Positions 44,700 to 55,436 of a stretch of DNA of 64,000 nt are shown here, one piece after another. The notes below the pieces were generated by a model that was given only the letters and a program-made list of their open reading frames with translations, searched no databases and was not told where the DNA came from. Position 1 is the first letter of the stretch. Each line of letters begins with the position of its first letter. Both the position numbers and the translations under genes were made by a program. Source of the DNA: Emmonsiellopsis sp. PD_33 (lineage: Eukaryota; Ascomycota; Eurotiomycetes; Onygenales; Ajellomycetaceae); contig JANTQF010000020.1 in assembly GCA_032988165.1 (NCBI GenBank), positions 1 through 64,000 on the forward strand, written 5' to 3'.

Positions 44700-45640
44700 T
44701 TACATCTACTGTTGCACCCAAACAAACATCAATGTTATATAAGAACTTTAAGTGTTAGTAAGTATGAACTTTTTACTCAGCTCTATATACAGTATTCAGC
44801 TTAAGCTTAATTCTAACTTAAGCTGAGGACTCTATACTTGAAATTTACTAACTAAAATATAATAGGTACTTACTACAATAAATTCTTATTCTATGATCAT
44901 ATCATTCAGACTTACATGAGTCTCAACTACACTCTCATATTCTATATAGTCCTCAGCTTAAGCTAGAGCTAAGCTTAAGTCAAGTATTATTTACTCAGAT
45001 ATCACTGCATCAGCTCTAACTTAAGCTGAGGACTGTCTGCCACAACATACTGAATGCAAAATAATAGATCCCAAATAAGAGTAAAATGACTCTATAATAC
45101 TGAAAATATCCTAGAGTAAATGCAGCTGATGTCTAGAGGAATGATTTCCAGGCTGATTAGAGAATAATAGTATCTTCACTCTCTCATGAAGGAATTAATT
45201 ATAATTAAAACATTATAGAGAATTAATTAGCATTATTATCATCAGAGTCTTTTAATGTAAGTCTAAGTCAATGAAATGAATCTCAGCAGCTCAGCAAACA
45301 AATTAGTTAGAGATATGATTTATAGTCTATTCAGATGATGTTAGCATCTTCTCCCCCTCAGCTCAGCTAACAAATTGATTCTCAAAGTAATATCATTTAC
45401 CCAGATCTGTTAGAGGTTTAGATTGATTATTTCAATATGTCCTTCTAATACTATATTAATCCTCATTGACATTTAAGTGTTTAGAAACAATTAGTGAGAT
45501 ATTTACAAGCATTATAATTAATAGTAAGTAATAATAGCTTTCCATCTGCAGATGTCTAAGTTCATTAACTATTAATAAAATTATTTGATATAGAGCTTTT
45601 AGAGTCATGAGAGCTATAATACTGAGATTGATGTAGAGGG
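44700..45640. other. intergenic stretch with clustered palindromes
   Basis: 44798-45025 has two exact palindromes and four near copies, several paired back to back (TTCAGCTTAAGCTTAATTC, AACTTAAGCTGAGGACT, CCTCAGCTTAAGCTAGAGC). 45456-45647 is open on the minus strand for 63 hydrophobic codons and probably not a gene. Confidence 0.45.
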
Positions 45641-45649
45641 GTTTCATAA

Positions 45650-46981
45650 GTTGGAATGATAGATCTATTATAATGATGTAGTAAGTATGATTTATTTTTC
45701 TATCTTTCTTAACTATGCAATGAATACTAACTACTAGAAACTGCTGAGTAGGATCTTTCTAATGATGATTTTAATCTAAATGTAGGGAGAAATTAGAAGA
45801 GGCATAGGACTGATGGTGCTCTAACCCCAGGTACCTTCAAAAATGAAATTAACAGTTTGAAAAGTAAGGATAGATTAGATCTTAATATAGCTTCAGAGCT
45901 ATACTATAAACTTATGGGTAATAATATTATTCAGGACTTGAGGTGAATAGAGATTATAAGACAGAGCAAGGCAGATTGTTCAGTAACAAACAGAAGGATT
46001 TTAAACATGGCAAAGAACCTCTTGGCTATATAGCTATTTACTGGGGTTAACTGGGAACACAAGGTTGATGCACACCTAACACTATAGCCATTAATAGTTA
46101 GTAAGAACCATATGAATCACCTCATTATAAGCACTTGACTATTCACTAGAGATCATGATAATTAGGATAAAAGTGAGTTTGGGTCAGAGCTTGATAATGA
46201 AGATAGTGTACCTAAAATCCTATCATCAGAAGAGGCAAGGAAGGTATGTATATAATACCCTAAATTGAAGTTTTCTAGTATAGATAGAAGGCTATCTAAC
46301 ATGCAATAAATTGTTAATGATGTAGGTACTCAATGAGGCCATTTCAATACTAAATTTTAGAAGGTGGTAGATGTATATCACTTTACTAAACTGAGTAATT
46401 TAAGGGGATAGATTATATAGTTATTAAGGGATGATAACTTTACAGCAGTATCTGGGGAAGGAAAGGTATATATTATACTAGTAGAGCCAGAGGTCACTTA
46501 ATAGCATATAGGATGCAAAGGGTTATTTTCTGTCTAATATTATTATACAAGGTATAGTCAAGTGTTTCTTTAGCTGGAGAGTATTTGGGCTGGGTGTTAA
46601 TACTCTAACAGCAAAGTAGTTTAATTCAATTCCAGTCAGAGTAGTGGCAGTGATGGCAGGTGGGATATACCATGCAATAAGAGAGTATGAAGGGATAGAG
46701 ACACATAAGGTATCTAAGGTAGAGGCTTTTCAGAGTAAGTATAAGGTATTATTTACTGGATATAACATCAATCAGTGCTAACATGCAGTGCAGGGGTATA
46801 CAAACAAATATATAATACATGGTGTAAATAGGAGGAGCTGCAGAAGATAAAGGTTGCAGAGATCTTATAAAAGAAAATAATAAAGATAGTAGAAAGAAAG
46901 GTAATAATTAAGAAGAAAGAGGCATAATTTATTGAAAGTGCTTTTATTGATTTAATTGAAGATCTCAAGGATATTGAGTAG
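45650..46981 (+). pseudogene. unidentified gene relic at the right end of the island
   Basis: Plus-strand blocks: GALTPGTFKNEINSLKSKDR, DLNIASELYYKLMGNNIIQD, KFSSIDRRLSNMQ, RDDNFTAVSGEG, then (another frame, probably after a short intron) FSWRVFGLGVNTLTAK, IPVRVVAVMAGGIYHAIREY, VSKVEAFQSKYKVLFTGYNI, and after a further shift KIIKIVERKVIIKKKEA, ending SAFIDLIEDLKDIE with TAG at 46979-46981. The IPVRVVAVMAGGIYHAI segment resembles the C-terminal 'vPvpmVALvaTalyaAL' helix of the fungal DUF6532 family. That match is short and I hold it loosely. Confidence 0.35.
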
Positions 46982-47091
46982 TAGTAATTATTATGTTTGT
47001 AGATCATAAATGTTAATCATATTAATATGATTATGAGTTTACTGTTCTTAGCTTAAGCTAAGAAGAGTATAGTAACACAGTATTAACTATC

Positions 47092-47107
47092 CTCAGCTTA
47101 AGCTGAG
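47092..47107. repeat. rightmost 16-bp palindrome of the island
   Basis: CTCAGCTTAAGCTGAG, identical over all 16 bp to the leftmost one at 32192-32207. Another copy, TTAGCTTAAGCTAA, precedes it at 47048-47061. Confidence 0.8.
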
Positions 47108-47111
47108 AACA

Positions 47112-47309
47112 GTGTGTTAATTGAGGAGAGAGTATCAATTGAGGATATTGTGCTAATTAAGGAAAGTATGCTAATTCAGAATGGTATGCTAATTGAGAAA
47201 AGTGTGTCAATTAAATATAGTGTGTAAACTGAAGATGGTGTGTTAATAGAGAATAACATATTAATAGAGAATAGTGTGTTAATTAAGGAAATTACATCAA
47301 TTAGAGGAT
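47112..47309 (+). repeat. 18-bp coding minisatellite, 11 units
   Basis: Eleven 18-bp units in exact phase, e.g. GTGTGTTAATTGAGGAGA, GTATGCTAATTCAGAATG, ACATATTAATAGAGAATA. On the plus strand they read as a hexapeptide repeat, S-V-L-I-E-(E/K/N), with just one stop (TAA in unit 7, a possible CAA). It begins 4 bp after the last palindrome. The period of 18 and preserved Val-Leu-Ile pattern suggest a once-coding solenoid-like stretch. Confidence 0.8.
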
Positions 47310-47738
47310 GTATTTAATAAAAACAGTTAATTTTGAATAGCATGCTATATTATGAATTATAAAACATGTAGATATATTACAAGATTTAGAAATAATAACT
47401 GATATATACTGGGTATAATTCATAGTGTTCTAAAGATGTGTGAAGTTTGCAGAAATACCCAGCCTCTAGCTTGCATAGATTATGAGGCTGATGTATAGAT
47501 CAGAGAGATGAGCTAAGCTATTAAATCTTACTAAAGCTGTTAAGCTACTCCTAGCCAGCTCTTAGCTAAGAAATAAATTGCTAATGAATATAAATTACAT
47601 TTTCCTTATTATTTGATAGTTTTAAATATATTATTATATTAGTTATTTACTAACTGAGGTCTTCTAGCTGTGTCTGTATATCTATATCTGATGTTTGAAA
47701 CATTCCTTGAAGAAGCTTCTCTTAAATTATTAGTAATA
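47310..47738. other. AT-rich spacer
   Basis: Between the minisatellite and the chromovirus cluster. No coding frame or repeat partner noticed. Confidence 0.3.
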
Positions 47739-48064
47739 ATATGGTGGGGATCTACCATTGAGTCAGATCAATTTTTCACTGAGGCTTTTTACTACTAAGT
47801 ATAATTATAAAGATAAATATTTTTCTTTCAGAGTGAGATCTCATCTGTTCATTCATTCATTCATAGATTTCTCTTGTGTGTGTATGCATCTTTAAAATAG
47901 ATTTTTTATTTCTTTTATATGTTATCTTATCATTCTATTATTATGTTGTTTTATACTATAGATTGCTAATACATTCCTCTACTTCAATATTAATATTAAT
48001 TCTTTTCTTGTGTTTGCTACTACTCTATTCAGTGCTACCTGATGTGCACATTCTATCCCTACTT
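47739..48064 (-). repeat. left half of a repeat interrupted by a 3.2-kb segment
   Basis: Aligns along its length with 29608-29930 (shared phrases GATCTACCA, TATTTTTCTTT, TTATACTATA, CTACTTCAATATTAATAT, TTACTCTATTC). The alignment stops at TACTT (48060-48064) and resumes at another TACTT at 51251-51255. Confidence 0.7.
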
Positions 48065-48089
48065 TAATAATATTTACTTTAAAGTATTT

Positions 48090-49400
48090 TCTTTATAATT
48101 AGAGTGATAACTAGGTGCATCTATAGGATTCTTCATTTCTAAATGATACTTAATGATAAAGTTGAATGTAAAGAGTATTTTCATTCATTATATCTAATAT
48201 CTTACTAACTCTATTATTATTATAAAGTACTGTAGATTAGTATAGTCAGATAAAACTGTCATGAAGAAATATATATCATATAAATAGTAATATTATTATT
48301 TAAATGCTATGAGAATAGTGAGGAGTTCTTAATTATATATACTATAATTATACTCTACTAATGATAAACTTTATAAATAATATATAATTAAATGTTATTA
48401 TTCATTATTTAAATCTAATTATAAGAGAATTGTATTCAGTGTGAAATCTGATGCATCTAACTCCACCTGAAGTTTTCAATCTAAATTAAAGTGTATAAGG
48501 ATTGAGATCTTTATAAATGTACTTTTTAGCTCTTAGAAAGCTTTCTATGTATTAATATTGAAAAAGATTATTTTTCAGTTCTAATCTTTCTATATTATAT
48601 CTTTTATAAGTATAGATAAAAACTGTGCTTTCACTGTGAATCTATTTATAAAATGATAATAAAAATTTATAAATTCTAGAAATATTTAAACATCATAGAT
48701 ACACTTAAATTCTAATTAGAAGAGAATAGTATTAATTTAACTCTATTATATTTTAATGCTGTTTATACTGATTATAAAGCTAAGGAAATTAATGTAATTC
48801 ATATAAAATATATATTTACTAAATTTTATATATAATTTATAAGTGTGTAGGTATTTCAGCACTATATGCACATATTTATAATATTCTTCCTCTGAGTTTA
48901 GGTAGATGATAATGTTATTCATGTAGATAATACAGTAAATATCTAAAAAATTACTTAGAGCCTTATTAATATAGAATTAAAATGTTACTAGTATATTTAT
49001 GAGTTTAAAGAGGACTACTTGATATTTAAAATGATTATAACACATTTAGAAAGCTATTTTCCACTTATTATCTTTATATATATATAGTTAGTGATATACA
49101 TTGTGAAGATCTAATTATAAGTAGATTTTTATACTAGTCAGCCTATTAATTATTTTGTTAATCAAGGGGAGAGAATATTAATTCTTTATACTAATAGTAT
49201 TAAGCTTATAGTAGTTTATATAAAGATATATAATTCTATCTTTTTTTAGAATGAAAAATATCAGTACACCTACAGGGCTTTTTAATGAGTATATTCATTT
49301 TTTTTAGATTAGATTCTAGGTATTCATACAGCACCTCTAGTTCTTTAATAGAGAGATTATAGATCAATTAGTAGGGAAGTTCTTTTCTAAATATCAAATT
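48090..49400 (-). pseudogene. RT-RNase H of the 48065-51250 gypsy fragment
   Basis: Minus strand: NLSIKELEVLYEYLESNLKK at the start of RT, PLINKIINRLTSIKIYL.LDL, KDNKWKIAF..CYNHFKYQVV, then the catalytic box YMNNIIIYLN at 48914-48925, where both Asp of Y-x-D-D are Asn, and EEEYYKYVHIVLKYLHTYKL, KFSKYIFYMNYINFLSFIIS. RNase H follows to about 48090 but is harder to read (RLKTSGGVRCIRF). The blocks match Ty3 RT in order. Stops and the Asn pair make it inactive. Confidence 0.8.
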
Positions 49401-50113
49401 AATTGAATAATTATATTATATATGTTCTGAGAGTAATCCTGCTGCAGCTTCTAAGAAAACATCTTTATATTTATAATAAACTTCTAATATTACTAACTTT
49501 CTATTTAGAACTATACTGAACAGAGTAATTAGTTTGTTTCTCTCTAATTAATATAAGTAAATAATATAAGCTACACATTTAATTCTAACTACTATATCTA
49601 TCTATTTTATGATGATGATTTCAACATTATTAATATATAGTATATAGTATATTCAGTATGATTTTAATCATTAGATATTGAGATTTACAGTCTTAAGTTA
49701 GAGGAATCTTAAGATGATATTATAGTCTTTCATATTCATTACTTCAAAGTAAAAGCTCTGATTATGAGAGAGTTTCTTATCATTAATTGCATGTATATAC
49801 ATCTCATATTAATTATAAACTATAATTTAGTGTTTATTAATTATGCTAATTCAGCATAAATCTTTATTACTCTTTCTAAGATATACTTTTATCTATTTTT
49901 AGCTGATAAAATTTACTTCTATACCCAAGTTAATAAGTATTCAGATAATAACTAATCTTTGAGGTGTTTTTAGTTATATCTTAATCACTATTACTTCTTT
50001 ACTGTACCTCTATTCTATTTTATTTACTCCCAGTATTATAGTAGTGCTTAGCACTGAGGAATCTAGTTTTTTAACTCATACTTTTTCATGTACTTTTTGA
50101 GATGAAGTTCTCA

Positions 50114-50155
50114 GCAGTTATTAGAAATATAATCTAATTTATTATAGTAAGAGTA
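50114..50155 (-). pseudogene. decayed CCHC zinc knuckle of gag
   Basis: Minus-strand residues YSYYNKLDYISNNC have the CX2CX4HX4C spacing of a nucleocapsid zinc knuckle with Cys1 and Cys4 changed to Tyr, His9 changed to Tyr and only the last Cys left. Each ligand change is a single transition (TGY to TAY, CAY to TAY). Position upstream of RT on the same strand fits gag. Confidence 0.55.
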
Positions 50156-51255
50156 TTTGAGGTGCAGGGTAAATCTAGATCATAAGAATTAGTCTTTAAG
50201 TATGTAGTTTGAGGATTTTTCCCTTTTAAACTCTGTTTTTATCTGAGAATCAAAAGACTTCTTCTTACACAGTGAATTTATAGTATTTTCCTATTTAAAT
50301 GAGAAGAGTTTTTAGTTCTTATAATGCTACTTCATCTTATATAGAAATATCAGTATCTTTTTATAATCTTTAGGATCTTTCTTCATTAGGTGTATATGAA
50401 TTTGAATTTCCTCTTAATAGTAGTTTATTAGATTAGAATTATACTATTTCTTCTGGATCTTATAGAGTAAGTATTTCTCTAGATTGAGAAGATACTTGGT
50501 GAAATCTTAAATAGATTAATTATTTTATTATTATATATTTATATATCTCTTGATTGATTATCATTAAAGTGCATTTAAATTCATAAGATATAGTTATAAC
50601 TATATATAGAGATCTTTCTAAATGAATAATAAATTCTTCAGATTTACTTTATAATTCTTATGAAAAGTATTTTATTAATAAAGAAATTTCATGATAAACT
50701 TCTATATAGCATTCTAAATATAGTATTTTTTAATAATATAGTAGTCTTCATTGCATTTAAATTTCATTTCAGTTTGAAATGATGAAATCTTCAAGCTCTA
50801 ACATATTTTTTCTTTAATATTTGAAGGATGTATCAACCTTTAAATGAGTGATTCAGTAGGGTAACTAGATTGTTTCTATATGAGGCCTTTTCAAAATTTG
50901 ATTCTGAGCTGTGGTTTTCTTCTATGCAATCAGTATAGCTACCTCTTAATCTATTAATTCATTTTATACTAGCTGATCCTCTAGTATCTTCATAATATAT
51001 TTAATTTTTGAAATCTTCTATTATATCTATAGTTCTTTGATGCATTCTTTAATTATATGTAGTTATACAGTAGGTAGATATAGATCTTCATCATCTAACT
51101 CTTCATTATATATAGTTAATCTGTAGTTGAATTCCTGCAGAGAATCCTATAGAGGATTCTATAGAGGTTTAAGTTATAATTTATTATTACTGATTTCTTA
51201 CTGTGCAGAGAAGTTAACATGCACTTAAGAGGTTTTCCTATGATTATTTATACTT

Positions 51256-51327
51256 TTTTTATGAGCTATTTTGTTGTTGTTCATCTATTTCTAATGAACT
51301 ATTCACTTAGAAGTAAGTAAATAAAAT
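51256..51327 (-). repeat. right half of the interrupted repeat, next to LTR copy 2
   Basis: Matches 29931-29997 (CTATTTCTAATGAAC, ATTCACT.AG, GTAAGTAAATA). It abuts the LTR at 51328 exactly as its counterpart abuts the LTR at 29998. Confidence 0.65.
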
Positions 51328-51646
51328 TATAATATCTAGTATTAAATATAAAGACTTTTTCAATTTGAAAGGTGAACTATGAGTTATTGAACAGTATGAT
51401 AGGAATAGATAGGTAAAAATGTATGTATATTTTAAATGTAGGAATTATATAGTAATAGGATTATTTGCTGGTTCTTTTCATAAGAAATCTGTGCAGTATA
51501 TATATTGATAGCTAGCTACTAAATGCACATTATATGTGTATTGCTAGGCACACTACTAGATGCACTGCTGAGCCTAAGGTCCAAAATTTAAGATCTAAGA
51601 GCACAGTTGATCTATATGTGATGTATAGTCTTCTTTGTATGTTACA
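51328..51646 (-). repeat. 319-bp LTR, copy 2
   Basis: Same length and layout as copy 1. Begins TATAATATCTAGTATTAAA (TG to TA) and ends TGTATGTTACA. Internal phrases TTGCTGGTTCTTTTCATAAG and CTGCTGAGCC are shared with copies 1 and 3. Confidence 0.85.
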
Positions 51647-53290
51647 CTATAAATATTAGTTAATATAGTTATAAAATCTAATACAGCCTATAAATTCTCT
51701 CTTACTGAACTCATCACAGAATTCCTACACTACATGCAAGCTCAGAATGCTAAGTACACTGAGATGCATAGAAGGATGAAAGTAAATAAAATAGATAAAA
51801 TTAAGCACTTAAATTGAATAACTAACTGAGATAGTTTACTTCATTATAAGGGTTATATTTTCATCCCTATAGATCAAATAATAAGAAATGAAATTATAAA
51901 ATTAAATCATAATAATCCTCAAGGGGAACATTTTAATGTTAAGTGTACTCTTAAGTGTATTCAGAGAAAATACTTTTAGTATGATATAATAATAAATATT
52001 TAAGAATATATATATATCTATAATATCTACTAATAAGTTAAGATATACTATTATAAGAAATATAGTTAATTAAAACTACTTTTTATTCTTACTTCTCTTT
52101 TTAAAATAATAATAATAAATTTCATTATTAAACTTTCATCATCCAAGTAGAACAGCAAGATCTATGATTTAATTATAATATTTATAAATAAATTAATTAA
52201 GTACACAGTTTATAAATCAGTTAATAAAGATATAAGTATATTAGAGCTTGTAAATTTAATATTTAATATCTTCACTAGATTTTTCAGTTATCTACATTAT
52301 TAAGTAATAGACCATACTGAAATATTCAGCTTCAGTAAATACTAATTAATACTCTACTATCTTCTGAAAGTATATTAATAGTTAATAATTGCATTCCACC
52401 TTCAAATAGATGATTAAATTAGAAGGTAGAATTAGATACTTAAATACTATCTGCACATCTACTATAACTTCTATTAAAATAACTAGGCTAGATAGTTACT
52501 ACTAGCACAGTTTTCTTATAATATCTCTACATATAATATTCTCAAAATGTCTCTTATAGAAGTACTAATGAGTTTTCAACCTAAATTACATCTTAACATC
52601 AAATTAGATACTAATATTGGGGAGGGAGAAGCACAGAAGACAACAGAATATATATATTATATAAAAGAAATATAGAATAATTTATGAGAATCTCTTCTGA
52701 AGGCTCAGAAAATATAGAAGAAATATTATAATTAGTATTATAAGAAGAAGTATTTTATAGTTAGAGATTAGATTATACTACACTCAAAAAATATTAGTAT
52801 ATTATATTTAAGTCTGAAGCTCAACTATCATCAACTTAACTCTTTTAAAATTATTAATAAGTGAGAAAAATAGGCATATAAACTGAAACTTACATCATAA
52901 TATAAAGATATATAGTCTATTTTTTATATCTTATTACTTAAACTGTACCATGTGCAGCACAGCAAAATCCTGAAGGCTAAATCAATAATGATAGATAGAG
53001 TTAAGAAGTTTAAGATTAAAGAGATCTTAAAGAAATACAACTATTTTAATAGTTAGTAATATTTTATGTACTGGAAAAATATAATAGAGGCAGAGAATTC
53101 CTGGGAAAACACAGAAAACCTTAAGAATGTACAGAACCTAGTTGATAAGTTTAATATATAATTTAGTTATAAGATAATGAAGCTGAAGTACAGAGAATGC
53201 TACTAAAAAGCCTGCACTGCTAAGTAGTTAAATATACTACTAGGAATGGATTTGAATAGTATTACTGAGTATAAATATTATGTTGCTTAG
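51647..53290 (+). pseudogene. chromovirus integrase with chromodomain, plus strand
   Basis: Long, relatively open relic starting abruptly after the LTR. Zinc domain end YIYNICQQVKIYYYKKYSQ (H2C2), core KIYDLIIIFINKLIKYTVY, FHLQIDD.IR.QNQILKYYL (catalytic Glu region), ARQLLLAQFSYN, then the post-core KKYFIVRDQIIL, KLNYHQLNSFKIINK, AYKLKLTSQYKD, LLLKLYHVQ. At 52980-53160 a chromodomain: VKKFKIKEILKKYNYF, YFMYWKNIIEAENSWENTEN, LKNVQNLVDKFN, matching Y-x-V-x-x-I-L, Y-L-V-K-W, W-E-x-x-x-N-L. Chromodomains direct integration to heterochromatin. Stop TAG at 53288-53290. A second, inverted copy is at 30317-31700. Confidence 0.82.
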
Positions 53291-55420
53291 GCAGTTATCC
53301 TATATTATTCTATTTATTAATTTTTATGGCCCAGTCTTCTCTTTTAAAGAGTATATACACTCAGCCAGGCTTGATTACAATGTCTGACCCCTTTCTCCTC
53401 TTTTAAAAGAGTTGAATACAGTGATTTTAGAGGATTACCATGTTGTATTTATAACTAATGAATGGATAAATAATAATGAGGTAGATAAATACAGCTAAAA
53501 ACCTGTAGCAGGGTCTAGTGGTTTTTTTAATGATGCAATCTTTTTGATAGCATCCTTCATACTATTAATCTAAATAATAACTAGCCTATATATAGAAAGG
53601 GGAGAAGAGGAGGAATAAGTTTCTGAAAATTAAATCTCATTATTTCATACTAATATTAAAAGTTCTGAGAGATGCAATAGATAAAAAACAAATCAAAAAA
53701 TGCTAGAGAAAACCTAAAGTGTATACCACATCTAGCCCAGAAGGGTAGGCTATTTCCATCAAAGTTAGAATCAATTAAGCACATCAAAATAGAATAATTA
53801 TACTTATATAAAAAATCAGGGTAATATTAAATAACTCCTCTACCTCCTTCAATACTTTCTTATATTGAATGACTACTTAGCTTCATTACCACTAAATTCA
53901 GAGAGCAGCTGCATTGTGCCAGCATACTCAGACTTATCCAATAGATTTTCAAAGTAATTTAATTACTTAGTTATATCAATTAACTTCATAGTATTTATAT
54001 ATGCATTAATAAGAACCTACAGTGCAGTTAGCAATTAGTTTCTTTTTTTAATTAACTGCAGGAAAACTCACTATCTCACAGTAATAATAGTATTACACAC
54101 ACTAAAAACAGTAAGTCACATATAGATCTTCAGGAGGATAATAAAACACCTTCATATTAACCTTAATGATTAGATAGTAAACATACTCTTCATATTATTT
54201 TAGTAAGTATAGACTCTCAGTAGATCTCTTTTAGTATTTATTTTTCTTCTTTTTATTATTATTATTATTATTATTCTTATTCTTATTTTTCTTATTCTTA
54301 TCCTCATCCTCATTATCATCATTATTCTTTAAGGTCTATATGGCAAGCTACATAAAATCTCTAGCTAACCAGATAGTAGGTATTAAGATAGCAGGGGCAG
54401 AAGCAGGATAGATTAGAATGATGAAAAGTATAGAGATAAATAGATAATTAAATATGCAGAGAGAAGTAATAATAGTAGAAGATAATATAGAAATATACAC
54501 AGAAGAGAGACTATAGAAGAAGATAAAAGAAAAATCTTTATAATAAGAGAGTATAGTTAGAGAGAGATATAATGAAGTTTAAGAACTCTAAAGTAGAAGA
54601 GCATTATATAAAAGGATAATTAGTTTTATAAGAAGATTAGAAAAGAAGAGAGAGCTCAACAGTACACACTCTCTACACACATGTGATAATGTAGGAATTT
54701 AGGGGGCTATTTCAAATTAATATTTTTTTTTTGTTTTAGACTATCAAAATACACCTATTAGTAATTTCTAAGACATGATACCTCAACAACATGGAAGAAA
54801 TAAAAAAAACAGTATATTATACTCAAGTAATATTATATAGCTGTAACATGTAAAAAGCAAAATAATCATCTAACTATGTAGATACACATTCAGGCTGAGT
54901 ATTCTAAAATAAAGTATAATTAGTATGTAAAGTATTTATAAATTAGTAGAAAATATTATAGACACTCAGATAAGAAGATATTATACTAAAGTAAATAATA
55001 AGTAGGATAGTGAATTAAATTATAACACTAACATTTAATGAAGAAAATAAAAGAATATAGTAAAAGTAGAGAATATATATATTTATAGGTACATTAAATT
55101 ACTGCATATCAAATTACCTACCTACCATCACCTAGGTGCTTGATTATGAAAAACAAATATTAACTGCACTACACACTGAATTACCTAGCAATAAAATTGC
55201 TGATTTCTATAATATAATTAACTTATAGAATATAGAACTATCTGACTATAATAGTCTAAACCTTCTATTAAGTAAAGTAACTCAAATCATCTATAAAGTA
55301 TAACAGCTTAAACCTTCTATAAGTATAATAGTCTAAATATTTTCTAATATATATTATATATTAACCTGATTCTTCAGCTACAACATGGAAAATCTACAAA
55401 TCCACTGGAAGTCAGCTCCT
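53291..55420. other. 3' region between integrase and polypurine tract
   Basis: 2.1 kb of mostly non-coding DNA. The minus strand reads a short protein-like patch (NSMKDAIKKIASLKKPLDPATGF, 53505-53575). A low-complexity patch at 54230-54330 contains (ATT)n and CTTATT runs, read on the minus strand as Asp/Glu/Lys/Asn. Purine-rich DNA (54390-54650) follows. If the integrase and the LTR at 55437 belong to one element, this is its extra 3' region or later insertions. Confidence 0.35.
54252..54310. repeat. (ATT)/(CTTATT) microsatellite
   Basis: Runs of ATT repeated about seven times, followed by CTTATTCTTATT and TCCTCATCCTCATTATC-like repeats. Simple sequence with no element association that I can see. 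Confidence 0.7.
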
Positions 55421-55435
55421 AAAGGGGGGGGGTAG
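55421..55435 (+). other. polypurine tract with a run of nine G
   Basis: AAAGGGGGGGGGTAG ends one base before the LTR at 55437. A purine run at the inner LTR edge marks the 3' end of a plus-strand retroelement. The G9 is striking in a region of very low GC. Confidence 0.65.
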
Positions 55436-55436
55436 T

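Larger units (their letters stand above)
32192..47107 (+). mobile_element. palindrome-marked composite DNA transposon relic (Plavaka-like) carrying a SNF2 helicase
   Basis: Boundaries are set by the first and last palindromes of the family AGCTTAAGCT, often extended to CTCAGCTTAAGCTGAG. Exact 10-mers start at 32195, 33971, 34155, 34503, 36220, 38644, 39214, 42401, 42469, 44798, 44955, 47050 and 47095. I saw none in the other 49 kb. All coding relics inside run on the plus strand: an unknown gene (32470), SNF2 helicase (34890), Plavaka-like transposase (39500), and two unknown relics (43950, 45650). CACTA-superfamily elements typically have transposase-binding repeats, and these palindromes may be such sites. 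The terminal inverted repeats were not found, so the extent and single-element reading are inference. Confidence 0.55.
48065..51250 (-). mobile_element. gypsy/chromovirus fragment (gag-RT-RNase H) interrupting a repeat
   Basis: A 3186-bp segment flanked by TACTT on both sides (48060-48064 and 51251-51255). Because the flanking halves are contiguous in the copy at 29608-29997, this is either an insertion with a 5-bp target duplication or the ancestral state from which the other copy lost DNA between two TACTT. Minus-strand content: gag with a decayed zinc knuckle, a protease-sized gap, RT and RNase H. Integrase is missing. The ends read TAATAATATT and ATGATTATTTA, with no LTR seen. Confidence 0.6.

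Noticed and set aside
46768..47007. 79-codon minus-strand open frame
   Set aside because: It overlaps the plus-strand gene relic ending at 46981 and has only AT-driven composition.
32192..47107. Starship-type giant element
   Set aside because: I saw no tyrosine-recombinase (DUF3435) captain, and the recognisable transposase is of Plavaka type.
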